DNA from: UBA2334 sp049653005 | Lineage (GTDB): Bacteria > Pseudomonadota > Gammaproteobacteria > Burkholderiales > Burkholderiaceae_C | Direction of reading: 5' to 3' | Assembly: GCA_049653005.1 (NCBI GenBank) | Contig: JBASFL010000091.1 | Coordinates: 62,001-126,000 of the forward strand | DNA: 64,000 nt | Shown: one piece after another, positions 53,911 through 62,024 of the stretch | How positions within the stretch are numbered: the first letter of the stretch is position 1 | Layout: every line of letters starts with the position of its first letter | Position numbers and translations under genes: made by a program | The notes under the pieces: generated by a model | What the model saw: the letters and a program-made list of their open reading frames with translations, nothing else | The model's database searches: none | What the model was told of the DNA's origin: nothing

Positions 53911-55227
53911 TCAGTGGAACTGCTCTTCTTCAGTGGAACCGGTCAGGGCCTTCACGCTGGAAGAACCGCCCTGGATCACGGTGGTCACGTCGTCGAAGTA
54001 ACCGGCACCCACTTCTTGCTGGTGGGACACGAAGGTGTAACCCTTGTCGCGTGCAGCAAATTCAGGTTCTTGCACCATTTCGGTGTAGTGCTTCATGCCT
54101 TCGCCGTTGGCGTAGGAGTGGGCGAACTGGAATGTGTTGTACCAGTTGATGTGGATACCGGCCAGCGTGATGAACTGGTACTTGTAGCCCAGTGCAGACA
54201 GGTCTTCCTGGAAGGAAGCGATCTGGCTGTCGTTGAGGTTTTTCTTCCAGTTGAAAGACGGTGAGCAGTTGTAAGACAACAGCTTGCCAGGACATGCGGC
54301 GTGCACAGCTTGGGCAAATTCACGGGCGAAGCCAATATCTGGCACGCCGGTTTCGCACCACACCAAGTCGGCGTAAGGAGCGTAAGCAACGCCGCGGCTG
54401 ATGGCTTGCTCCAAGCCGTTTTTGACGCGGTAGAAACCTTCTTGGGTGCGTTCGCCCGTCACGAAAGGTTGGTCGTTGGCATCGCAATCGCTGGTCAGCA
54501 GGTTGGCGGCTTCAGCGTCGGTACGGGCCAGAACGATGGTGGGCACGCCCATCACGTCAGCCGCGAAACGGGCGGCAATCAGCTTTTCGACCGCTTCGCG
54601 GGTGGGCACCAGCACTTTGCCACCCATGTGGCCGCATTTCTTGACGGCAGCCAGTTGGTCTTCGAAGTGAACGCCAGCCGCGCCGGAAGCGATCATGTTC
54701 TTCATCAGTTCGAAGGCATTCAACACGCCGCCAAAACCGGCTTCTGCATCGGCCACGATGGGCAGGAAGTAATCCACAAAGCCTTCATCACCGGGGTTGA
54801 TGCCACGGCCCCACTGAATTTCGTCAGCGCGCTTGAACGTGTTGTTGATGCGGCGAACCATGGTGGGCACCGAGTCGTAGGCGTACAGCGACTGGTCGGG
54901 GTACATGGTTTCGCTGGTGTTGCCGTCAGCAGCGACTTGCCAGCCAGACAGGTACACGGCTTCCAAACCGGCCTTGGCTTGCTGCATGGCCTGGCCAGCG
55001 GTGATAGCGCCAAAAGCGTTAACGTAGCCTTTTTTGGCGCCGCCGTTGACTTTCTCCCACAGCTTTTCGGCACCGTTTTTGGCCAAGGTGTACTCGGGCT
55101 GCATGCTGCCGCGCAAGCGCACCACATCAGCAGCGGTATAACCGCGCTTCACCAGCTTCCAACGGGGGTTTTCAGCCCAGTCTTTTTCCAAGGCGGCAAT
55201 TTGCTGTTCGCGGGTTTGTTGTGTCAT
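53911..55227 (-). CDS. aceA: Isocitrate lyase
   Basis: A 438-residue glyoxylate-shunt enzyme that splits isocitrate to succinate and glyoxylate, allowing growth on acetate, fatty acids and PHB breakdown products. The catalytic loop KKCGHMGGKVLVPT is intact, and WQVAADGN and MYPDQSLYAY are typical. Length fits the short bacterial class. An AT-rich promoter region with CTTATA palindromes lies upstream, and a strong terminator follows. Methylisocitrate lyase is excluded by length and the KKCGH motif. Confidence 0.97.
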   Translation of the reverse strand: MTQQTREQQIAALEKDWAENPRWKLVKRGYTAADVVRLRGSMQPEYTLAKNGAEKLWEKVNGGAKKGYVNAFGAITAGQAMQQAKAGLEAVYLSGWQVAADGNTSETMYPDQSLYAYDSVPTMVRRINNTFKRADEIQWGRGINPGDEGFVDYFLPIVADAEAGFGGVLNAFELMKNMIASGAAGVHFEDQLAAVKKCGHMGGKVLVPTREAVEKLIAARFAADVMGVPTIVLARTDAEAANLLTSDCDANDQPFVTGERTQEGFYRVKNGLEQAISRGVAYAPYADLVWCETGVPDIGFAREFAQAVHAACPGKLLSYNCSPSFNWKKNLNDSQIASFQEDLSALGYKYQFITLAGIHINWYNTFQFAHSYANGEGMKHYTEMVQEPEFAARDKGYTFVSHQQEVGAGYFDDVTTVIQGGSSSVKALTGSTEEEQFH

Positions 55228-55290
55228 GTGAGCACTCCTGAAGGGTTGAACAAAGATTTGTTGCGACTTGCAACCATGGTGATACTTTAA

Positions 55291-55333
55291 GTCTTATAGA
55301 AGACTTTTCATACATCTTATGTCTTATATAAGA
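55291..55333. promoter_or_regulatory. Palindromic CTTAT sites upstream of aceA
   Basis: Two palindromes, GTCTTATAGAAGAC at 55291-55304 and TCTTATATAAGA at 55322-55333, with a further half-site ATCTTATG at 55314-55321. They are 64 to 106 bases upstream of the aceA ATG in an AT-rich stretch. They look like operators for a dimeric regulator of the glyoxylate shunt. The regulator is not identified. Confidence 0.6.
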
Positions 55334-55489
55334 ATAAAAAAAACTTGTTTAAAAACATAGGTGTTTTGTTAATTTTTCTCATAGAGAAATTTTTCCAATC
55401 AAAAATCGCTCGCCACAGACAAGAGGCAGCCACTTTTATTTCACAATGAGAAAATTTGATTCTGTCATGCAAAATTTGGGGTTGCTCAC

Positions 55490-56425
55490 ATGCCTCTCAT
55501 GACCCACCGCTGGACGGCATATCTGGCACTGGGGGCGAGCATGGCCTTGGTGGGCAGTTACGTGGCGCTGTCCAAGCCGCTGCTCGCGGTATTCCCGGTG
55601 TTTGTACTGGCGTGGCTTCGCTTTGGCGTGGGTGCTATCGCCATGGCGGGCTGGATGAAAAAGCCCCCGGCAGAACCCCCGCTGTCCAGCACCACCCGAA
55701 GGTTGATTTTTTTGGAATCGTTTTTGGGAAACTTTTTGTTTTCCGTGTGCATGCTGTTTGGCATGCGTCACACCACGGCGGTGGCAGCGGGCATCATCAT
55801 GTCGGCCATTCCCGCCGTGGTCGCGGTGATGAGTTGGGTGTTTCTGCGTGAAAAAGTGGCGTGGAAAAGCTGGGCTGGCATTGCCTGTGCAGCGGTGGGG
55901 ATTGCCTTGTATTCCGCATACAAACCAGAGCAAACAAATGAATACCATCAAGCGCTGGATGCCAATTATTCTCAATTTTCTCTGTGGCTGGGCAATGCGC
56001 TGATTTTGGCGGCTGTGGTGTGTGAGGCGGCGTATGCCGTGATAGGCAAAAAACTGACCGAAGGGCTCAGCCCCAAACGCATATCGGCGCTGATCAACCT
56101 GTGGGGCCTGGCCCTGGTCACCCCGTTGGGTGCATGGTTTGCCTGGGGTTTCGACTTCACGGCCGTGGAATCGCCCCACTGGGGCCTGCTGGTGTTTTAT
56201 GGCCTGGCAGCCAGTGTGTGGACCGTGTGGCTGTGGATGACAGGGCTTAAAACCGTGCCTGCCAGCCAAGCAGGCTTGTTTACCGTGATGCTGCCCATCA
56301 GCGCGGCACTGACTGGCGTGGTCTTTTTGGGTGAAAGCATCAGCCATGTGCAATTGCTGGCGTTTGCAATTGCACTGGCGGGCGTGGTGCTGGCGACTTG
56401 GCCAACCCGACAGGTCGCCCGGTAA
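55490..56425 (+). CDS. DMT-superfamily (EamA) transporter
   Basis: A 311-residue inner-membrane protein with about ten hydrophobic segments in two EamA repeats, including LGASMALVGSYVALSKPLLA, AGIIMSAIPAVVAVMSWVFL near the end of the first half and FTVMLPISAALTGVVFLGE in the second. Likely a metabolite or amino acid exporter; substrate unknown. A hydrophilic segment between the halves (YKPEQTNEYHQALDANYSQF) is encoded by dispersed repeat copy F. It is divergent from aceA. Confidence 0.88.
   Translation: MPLMTHRWTAYLALGASMALVGSYVALSKPLLAVFPVFVLAWLRFGVGAIAMAGWMKKPPAEPPLSSTTRRLIFLESFLGNFLFSVCMLFGMRHTTAVAAGIIMSAIPAVVAVMSWVFLREKVAWKSWAGIACAAVGIALYSAYKPEQTNEYHQALDANYSQFSLWLGNALILAAVVCEAAYAVIGKKLTEGLSPKRISALINLWGLALVTPLGAWFAWGFDFTAVESPHWGLLVFYGLAASVWTVWLWMTGLKTVPASQAGLFTVMLPISAALTGVVFLGESISHVQLLAFAIALAGVVLATWPTRQVAR
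55927..55979 (+). repeat. Dispersed AAGCGCT repeat, copy F, inside the DMT gene
   Basis: AGAGC, then AATACCATCAAGCGCTGGAT GCCAATTATT. The core ACCATCAAGCGCTGGATGCC is close to copies A and C. It lies in the reading frame of the DMT transporter and encodes a loop between membrane segments. Confidence 0.7.
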
Positions 56426-56429
56426 ATTC

Positions 56430-57101
56430 TCACAAGCACCACAAGCCTGTGGGCTGGGTCACGCCCATCCACAGTGCCCATCCAGATGTGGCAGCCAAAG
56501 CCAACCCCGCCAAGCGAATGGCCCAAGCCCCAGATTGCCCACCGCGCACCCGGAGCAGCAACCAAGGCCCGGCGGTGAGGGCTACCGACGTGCCGGCGGC
56601 AAATGCCACCATGATGAGCGCCCCGTCCCACACGCTGGCCGACAGCGATGCCACCAGCAAGGCGGAGTACAACAGCCCACAGGGCATCAACGCCCACCCC
56701 ACCCCCAAAACCACGGGAGCCTTTTCGCCCATTGCGGCCATGATGGGTTTGGCCCTTCGCCAAATCCGCTGTGCCAGGTCATCCACCCACGCGGGTTGGC
56801 GCGCCATCACAACCAACGCCAATCCCAGAACCAGCGCAGCCACATGCAGCAGCGTCCAAACCGGGCGCAAAACACCGGTGTTGGCACCGAACCACGCCAG
56901 CCCCTGAACAGAGCCTGCGGCGAAGGCGCCCATGAGCCCATAGCCCACCATGCGGCTGATTTGAAACGTCCACAAAGCCCGACCGCCTTGAGAGCCCGCG
57001 GCGCGGGAGATGCCCGCACAGGCAGCACCACACATGGCCACGCAGTGGGGCCCGCCCACCAAGCCCATCACCCAAGCTGAAATCACCATCGATGTCTGCA
57101 T
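56430..57101 (-). CDS. SafE/DsbD-like membrane protein near the cbb3 genes
   Basis: A 223-residue inner-membrane protein with about six hydrophobic segments. The paired motifs GGPHCVAMCGAAC near the start and LMPCGLLYSALL in the middle mark the TauE/SafE (DsbD_2-like) family. Members near cco genes have been linked to copper or redox supply for cbb3 oxidase. That role is inferred here from the location beside hemN, fnr and cco. The frame ends 4 bases from the convergent DMT gene. Confidence 0.8.
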   Translation of the reverse strand: MQTSMVISAWVMGLVGGPHCVAMCGAACAGISRAAGSQGGRALWTFQISRMVGYGLMGAFAAGSVQGLAWFGANTGVLRPVWTLLHVAALVLGLALVVMARQPAWVDDLAQRIWRRAKPIMAAMGEKAPVVLGVGWALMPCGLLYSALLVASLSASVWDGALIMVAFAAGTSVALTAGPWLLLRVRGGQSGAWAIRLAGLALAATSGWALWMGVTQPTGLWCL

Positions 57102-57175
57102 GCCCGAACTTTATGCGAGATGCGCCGAGGGCACAGGGCTGCCACCCAAACACCCGTCCCGGTTGGCAACCACCC

Positions 57176-58555
57176 TCAAATGATTCGCGAGAAACGGGCG
57201 CGGTCTTTGTCCACTTGCAGGTAGCGGTCGAAAGTCATGGCGATGGCCCGCACCAGGTACCACCCTGTCGGCGTCACCTGAATGCCACTGGCGTCCAATG
57301 TCACCAGCCCTTGCTCGGCCAATTCGGCAAGCGCTTCCAATTCACGCGCAAAGTAGCGCCGGAAATCAATCAGGTGCCCGAGTTCAATGGATTCAAACTG
57401 AACCTCACCCTGACACATCAACGCCATGATCACCGAGCGGCGAACCAAATCGTCGCGGTTGACCGCCAAGCCCCGGACGATGGGCAAACGGCCCTGGTCC
57501 AGCGCGTCGTAATACTCCTCCAGGGTCTTGGCGTTTTGGCTGTAGGTGGCACCAATGCGGCCAATGGCAGACACACCCAGCGCAATCAGGTCGCAATCGG
57601 GCTGTGTGCTGTAACCCTGAAAATTTCGGTGCAATCGGCCCTGGCGCTTGGCCACGGCCAACGCATCGTCAGGCAACGCAAAGTGGTCCATGCCCACATA
57701 CACGTAGCCGCCTTCACTGAAGGCGTCCAGCGATGCAGACAACATCGACAATTTGTCGGCCCCGCTGGGCAATTCGGCTGAAACGATGCGGCGTTGCGGT
57801 TTGAAGCGCGCGGGCAAATGGGCATAGGCATACAGCGCGATGCGGTCCGGACGCAGCGCATTGACCTGTGCCAGCGTGCGAGCGAAAGACTCGGGTGTTT
57901 GCAAGGGCAAGCCGTAAATCAAATCCACGTTGATCGATTCAAACCCGGTGTCACGCGCTGCCTGCACCAATTGAAACACCTGTTCGGCGGGCTGCACGCG
58001 GTGCACGGCTTTCTGCACAGCAGGGTCAAAGTCTTGAACGCCGAAACTCAAGCGGTTGAACCCCAAACGGTGCAAGGTTTTCAAGCGTTCGGCCGTCACC
58101 GTGCGGGGATCGACCTCCACTGAATACTCCCCCCCAGGCACCAAAGAGAAGTTGCGCCGAATCATGGCCATCAGGTCTTCAAGCTCTGCATCGCTGAGGA
58201 AAGTGGGGGTTCCCCCTCCGAGATGCAACTGCGACACGTTGTGGCCGCGCCCAAAATGCTCAACCTGCAACTCGACCTCACGCGACACATAGCGCAAGTA
58301 TTCAGCGGCGCGTTCGTGGTGCTTGGTGATGACTTTGTTGCACGCGCAGTAGTAACACACCGATTCGCAAAACGGGATGTGCACGTACAGCGAAAGTGGC
58401 AAAGCCATGGAACCTGCACTGCGCTGCTGCAAGGCCATGATGTAGTCGGCCTCTGAAAACGCCTCCACAAAGCGGTCTGCGGTGGGGTAAGACGTGTACC
58501 GTGGACCGGGAATGTCAAAGCGGCGCAGCAAGTCTTCTGGGATAACGTGTGTCAC
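57176..58555 (-). CDS. hemN: Oxygen-independent coproporphyrinogen III oxidase
   Basis: A 459-residue radical SAM enzyme that makes protoporphyrinogen IX for heme when oxygen is low. The cluster motif CESVCYYCACNK has C63, C67 and C70, and GGGTPTFL is the SAM-binding glycine region. The length and C-terminal domain fit true HemN rather than the heme chaperone HemW. An FNR box lies 52 bases upstream, so it is likely induced under microaerobic conditions, when cbb3 oxidase also needs heme. Confidence 0.95.
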   Translation of the reverse strand: MTHVIPEDLLRRFDIPGPRYTSYPTADRFVEAFSEADYIMALQQRSAGSMALPLSLYVHIPFCESVCYYCACNKVITKHHERAAEYLRYVSREVELQVEHFGRGHNVSQLHLGGGTPTFLSDAELEDLMAMIRRNFSLVPGGEYSVEVDPRTVTAERLKTLHRLGFNRLSFGVQDFDPAVQKAVHRVQPAEQVFQLVQAARDTGFESINVDLIYGLPLQTPESFARTLAQVNALRPDRIALYAYAHLPARFKPQRRIVSAELPSGADKLSMLSASLDAFSEGGYVYVGMDHFALPDDALAVAKRQGRLHRNFQGYSTQPDCDLIALGVSAIGRIGATYSQNAKTLEEYYDALDQGRLPIVRGLAVNRDDLVRRSVIMALMCQGEVQFESIELGHLIDFRRYFARELEALAELAEQGLVTLDASGIQVTPTGWYLVRAIAMTFDRYLQVDKDRARFSRII

Positions 58556-58606
58556 GTGCGGTTCTCCAATGTGCCGTGACTGTGCCAGCAGGTGCCCTTC
58601 AACAAG

Positions 58607-58620
58607 TTGACATGCGTCAA
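58607..58620. promoter_or_regulatory. FNR box between hemN and fnr
   Basis: TTGACATGCGTCAA, a perfect TTGAC-N4-GTCAA palindrome. Its centre is about 58 bases from the hemN start and 119 from the fnr start, consistent with activation of hemN and possible autoregulation of fnr. Confidence 0.8.
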
Positions 58621-58732
58621 GCCGACGGCGTTCCGCGTGTCCTTGGTGTTCAACGCTGCCACCCGTGGGGGGATGGCTTAAAAGGGGTTAAAGCTGGGGT
58701 AAGCTTCGTAGACACAAAGGTTTGGCTTTTAT

Positions 58733-59452
58733 ATGGACATCAACAGCATCAAAGTCGCCTGCTCCAGTTGCAATCTGCGAGAGCTTTGTCTGCCCATGGG
58801 CCTGAACGCCATGGAAATCGACAAGCTCGACAGCGTCATTTCAACGCGCAAACGCATCAAACGCGGCGCGGCGCTTTTCAGTGCAGGCGAAAAATTCACA
58901 TCGCTGTACGCGGTGCGTTCCGGCTTTTTCAAAACCTGTGTCACCACCGCTGACGGGCGTGACCAAGTCACTGGTTTTCAAATGACCGGTGAAATCATTG
59001 GGCTTGACGGCATTGTGAGTGACCACCATTCGTGCGACGCCATTGCACTGGAGGATGCCGAGGTTTGCGTGATGCCCTTTGACCAGGTTGAAGAGCTCTC
59101 CCGGGAATTCACCACTTTGCAACACCACGTGCACAAGATCATGAGCCGTGAAATTGTGAGGGATCACAGCGTCATGCTGCTGCTGGGCAGCATGCGTGCA
59201 GAGGAGCGGTTGGCGGCGTTTTTGCTGAACCTCGTTCAGCGCCTGCATGCGCGGGGATTTTCGCAGTCAGAACTCATTCTTCGCATGACCCGCGAAGAAA
59301 TTGGAAGCTACTTGGGCATGAAACTGGAAACCGTGAGCCGCACTTTCTCCAAATTTGTGGAAGAAGGCATCATCGAAGTGAAGCAGCGCTACGTTCACAT
59401 CAAAAACACCGACGGCTTGAGGATGATTGTGAACTCGCCCAACTGCAGGTGA
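58733..59452 (+). CDS. fnr: FNR-type oxygen-sensing regulator
   Basis: A 239-residue Crp/Fnr regulator. The Fe-S ligands C10, C13 and C19 are in CSSCNLRELC and the likely fourth is C112 in AEVCVMPF, so a [4Fe-4S] cluster should sense oxygen. The recognition helix is in MTREEIGSYLGMKLETVSRTFSKF, with E-x3-R reading TTGAT-type boxes. Perfect FNR boxes occur upstream of hemN and ccoN. Confidence 0.95.
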   Translation: MDINSIKVACSSCNLRELCLPMGLNAMEIDKLDSVISTRKRIKRGAALFSAGEKFTSLYAVRSGFFKTCVTTADGRDQVTGFQMTGEIIGLDGIVSDHHSCDAIALEDAEVCVMPFDQVEELSREFTTLQHHVHKIMSREIVRDHSVMLLLGSMRAEERLAAFLLNLVQRLHARGFSQSELILRMTREEIGSYLGMKLETVSRTFSKFVEEGIIEVKQRYVHIKNTDGLRMIVNSPNCR

Positions 59453-59503
59453 CCCGGAGCGCAGACAGAAAGCTTCGCACAAACACCCGCGCACCTTGGG
59501 TGC

Positions 59504-59812
59504 TCACGTGCCAGAACACCCCGCTGAAGGGCAGTTTTTGGCGCAGTCAGCAGGCCGCTGGTTCACAGGCACGGGGCAACGGTTGACTTCGAAGGGCGAA
59601 ATCGACAACAGCGTGGTCAACGCGCTGGACAGCATGGTGAAGCCCCAAAACACAAAAAAAGCCAGCGTGTAAATTCCCTCGCGGGACAAATTCACGGCAC
59701 CGCCACCCCAGTGCAGATCGGTGGGGTCTATCACGGCGAACACCAGCATTTCAAGCACGGCTGCCACCAAAAAGGCCGGCCACGCCACCCACATCAAACG
59801 TTGTCCCAACAT
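59504..59812 (-). CDS. Small membrane protein at the end of the cbb3 cluster
   Basis: A 102-residue protein with two hydrophobic segments, RLMWVAWPAFLVAAVLEMLVFAVI (about 5-28) and GIYTLAFFVFWGFTMLSSALTTLL (about 46-69), and a C-terminal tail with three cysteines (NRCPVPV, DCAKNCP). Not recognised. It follows the FixH-like gene on the same strand, so a role in cbb3 assembly is possible but unproven. Confidence 0.72.
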   Translation of the reverse strand: MLGQRLMWVAWPAFLVAAVLEMLVFAVIDPTDLHWGGGAVNLSREGIYTLAFFVFWGFTMLSSALTTLLSISPFEVNRCPVPVNQRPADCAKNCPSAGCSGT

Positions 59813-59863
59813 ACTTGTCTCCCAATGTGTTGATTGCAGTGCAAAGCAATAGACGCGGTTGTA

Positions 59864-60172
59864 TCACTTGGTGCCCACGGGCTCCAAAGGCAGAGGGGAC
59901 GCGGCATGGTTTCGGCCCAACATGGCGGGTTGCAAATTCACCAAGTGATCTTTGGCCAATTGGGCTTGTTTGGACTGGACCATAAACTCGGATTGCGCCA
60001 CGTTGCGGGGATCCAGCACAGGGTCGGGGTTTTTCACGGCAATCACAGCGGTGGTGATACCGGCCACCACGACCACCATGGGACCGCCTATCACCAACCA
60101 CAGGTAGGGCTCACGCCACCAGACTTTGTGGGGGGTGGAACCGTTTTCGTGCAATGAAGCGGTGGAGGACAT
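59864..60172 (-). CDS. FixH-like cbb3 assembly protein
   Basis: A 102-residue protein with one membrane segment, VIGGPMVVVVAGITTAVIAV (about 22-41), preceded by WWREPYLWL and followed by the periplasmic KNPDPVLDP and a charged tail. This layout fits the small FixH-type proteins of betaproteobacterial cco clusters, which help copper loading or assembly. ATG 60172 was chosen over an upstream 60226. The ccoG (RdxA) gene usually placed between ccoP and fixH is absent. Confidence 0.72.
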   Translation of the reverse strand: MSSTASLHENGSTPHKVWWREPYLWLVIGGPMVVVVAGITTAVIAVKNPDPVLDPRNVAQSEFMVQSKQAQLAKDHLVNLQPAMLGRNHAASPLPLEPVGTK

Positions 60173-60285
60173 GGGCGACTTTCTGTGGGTAAAACCGAAA
60201 CGCCAAGCACAGGGGCTTGGCATCAAATACGAGTCAAAGGGGGTGGGATCAACAACCGGTGGTCAGTCAATCCACCTCCCCTGCC

Positions 60286-61200
60286 TCACTTGGCTGCGGC
60301 CGTTGGGTTGGATTTGCTCCAGACATAAGACGCCAACACATGGATTTGTGCCTCGTTCAATTTGTCCTTTTGGGCGGGCATTGCGTTGTTCTTGCCTTCA
60401 TTCACGATTTTGATGATGGCATCGGCACCCCAACCGTGCAACCAAACGTTGTCCGTCAAATTGGGCGCGCCCATGGCGACGTTGCCCTTGCCGTCCGCGC
60501 CGTGACAAGCGGCGCAGGCACCGAACTTGTCTTTGCCCAGCGTGGCCTGCACGGCATCGTGTGGGCTGCCAGACAGGCTCAACACATACTGCGCCAAGTT
60601 TTTCACGTCTTCGGCGGTGCCCACGGCCGCAGCCATGGGAGGCATCACACCGTTGCGGCCGCCCACCAGGGTTTCCTTGATCACGTCAGGGGCGCCGCCA
60701 TACAACCAGTCGCCATCGGTCAAGTTGGGAAAGCCTTTGCTGCCCCGGGCATCAGAACCGTGGCATTGGGCGCAGTTGTTCATGAACAGCCGCTCGCCAA
60801 TGGCCATGGCCTTGGGGTCAGCAGCCACCGCTGGAATGTCCATTTTTGAGTACGCGGCGTAGATGGGCGCAATCGCCTTTTCAACCTTGTCCACCTCGGC
60901 GGCATGTTGCCCGGCAGAAGACCAGCCCAGGCTGCCTTTGTAAGCACCGAGCGTGGGATACAGCGCGGCATACACAAATGCGAACAAGACCGTGATGATG
61001 AACAGGTACACCCACCAGCGGGGCAACGGGTTGTTCATTTCGCGCAAGTCACCGTCCCACACGTGGCCGGTGGTGTTGTCAGCGGCAGGAGACACCTTGG
61101 TGGTGCCAGACACCCACAGCAACACCACACAGGCGATGACACTCACCACAACGGCGACTGCCACAAACGTTGACCAGAAATTGCTTACAAAGTCGCTCAT
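60286..61200 (-). CDS. ccoP: cbb3 oxidase subunit III (diheme cytochrome c CcoP)
   Basis: A 304-residue subunit with an N-terminal membrane region (two hydrophobic segments, VAVAVVVSVIACVVLLWVSG and WVYLFIITVLFAFVYAALYP) and two cytochrome c domains with CAQCHGSDARG and CAACHGADGKG. It passes electrons from cytochrome c to CcoN. It is 30 bases after ccoQ. The order ccoN-O-Q-P is conventional. Confidence 0.96.
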   Translation of the reverse strand: MSDFVSNFWSTFVAVAVVVSVIACVVLLWVSGTTKVSPAADNTTGHVWDGDLREMNNPLPRWWVYLFIITVLFAFVYAALYPTLGAYKGSLGWSSAGQHAAEVDKVEKAIAPIYAAYSKMDIPAVAADPKAMAIGERLFMNNCAQCHGSDARGSKGFPNLTDGDWLYGGAPDVIKETLVGGRNGVMPPMAAAVGTAEDVKNLAQYVLSLSGSPHDAVQATLGKDKFGACAACHGADGKGNVAMGAPNLTDNVWLHGWGADAIIKIVNEGKNNAMPAQKDKLNEAQIHVLASYVWSKSNPTAAAK

Positions 61201-61229
61201 GATTTTTCTTTCTGTTGACTCTCAGCGGC

Positions 61230-61367
61230 TTACTCGTCTTTGAAAGGCAGCTGGGCCGCCTCATCAAAGCTGGATTTGTTCCGCTTGGACCAAGCCCAAG
61301 CCACGATGCCCACAAAAGTCAAAAAACTGACCAGGGTGACCGCGCTGCGCATGTCATTGATGTCCAT
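61230..61367 (-). CDS. ccoQ: cbb3 oxidase small subunit CcoQ
   Basis: A 45-residue membrane peptide: MDINDMRSAVTLVSFLTFVGIVAWAW then a charged tail ending AAQLPFKDE, typical of CcoQ (FixQ), which stabilises the complex. ATG 61367 lies 20 bases after the ccoO stop with a GGTACT-type weak site. Confidence 0.93.
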   Translation of the reverse strand: MDINDMRSAVTLVSFLTFVGIVAWAWSKRNKSSFDEAAQLPFKDE

Positions 61368-61386
61368 GGGAGTACCTTTAAAGTGT

Positions 61387-62013
61387 TTACTTGACAGCCG
61401 TGCCCAGCACCTGGAGGTAGGCAATCACAGCCTCCATTTCGGTTTTGCCTTTGACCTCATCGGTCGATTGGGCAATCTCTTCGTCGGTGTAGGGCGCACC
61501 CAGGGTGCGAAGCACCTTCATCTTGGTGGGCATGTCGGCGTATTCGGCGGGTGCCGTCACCAGCCAGGGGTAAGCCGGCATGTTGGACTCTGGCACCAGG
61601 TCACGGGGGTTGTTCAGGTGAATGCGGTGCCATTCATCGCTGTAACGCCCACCCACGCGGTGAAGGTCAGGGCCGGTGCGCTTACTGCCCCACTGGAAGG
61701 GACGGTCGTACACGTATTCACCGGCCAGTGAGTAGTGGCCATAACGCAGTGTCTCGGCCTGGAAGGGGCGAATCATTTGCGAGTGGCAGTTGTAGCAACC
61801 TTCGCGCACATACACATCCCGCCCGGCCAACTGCAGGGCCGTGTAGGGCTTCAGGCCCGGCACGGCCTCGGTGGTGGACTTCTGGAAGAACAGCGGAACA
61901 ATTTCCACCAGACCGCCCACCGCAATCACCAGGACGATCAGGACGATCATCAGGAAGTTGTTGGTTTCAATCCGCTCGTGCGTGAAACCTTTGATTTCAT
62001 GGTTCTGTGCCAT
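61387..62013 (-). CDS. ccoO: cbb3 oxidase subunit II (monoheme cytochrome c CcoO)
   Basis: A 208-residue membrane-anchored cytochrome c with an N-terminal segment MIVLIVLVIAVGGLVEIVPL and the heme motif CYNCHSQMIRPF. It relays electrons to the CcoN catalytic subunit in the membrane. Length and position directly after ccoN (12-base gap) are standard. Confidence 0.97.
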   Translation of the reverse strand: MAQNHEIKGFTHERIETNNFLMIVLIVLVIAVGGLVEIVPLFFQKSTTEAVPGLKPYTALQLAGRDVYVREGCYNCHSQMIRPFQAETLRYGHYSLAGEYVYDRPFQWGSKRTGPDLHRVGGRYSDEWHRIHLNNPRDLVPESNMPAYPWLVTAPAEYADMPTKMKVLRTLGAPYTDEEIAQSTDEVKGKTEMEAVIAYLQVLGTAVK

Positions 62014-62024
62014 TGTTGTTCTCC

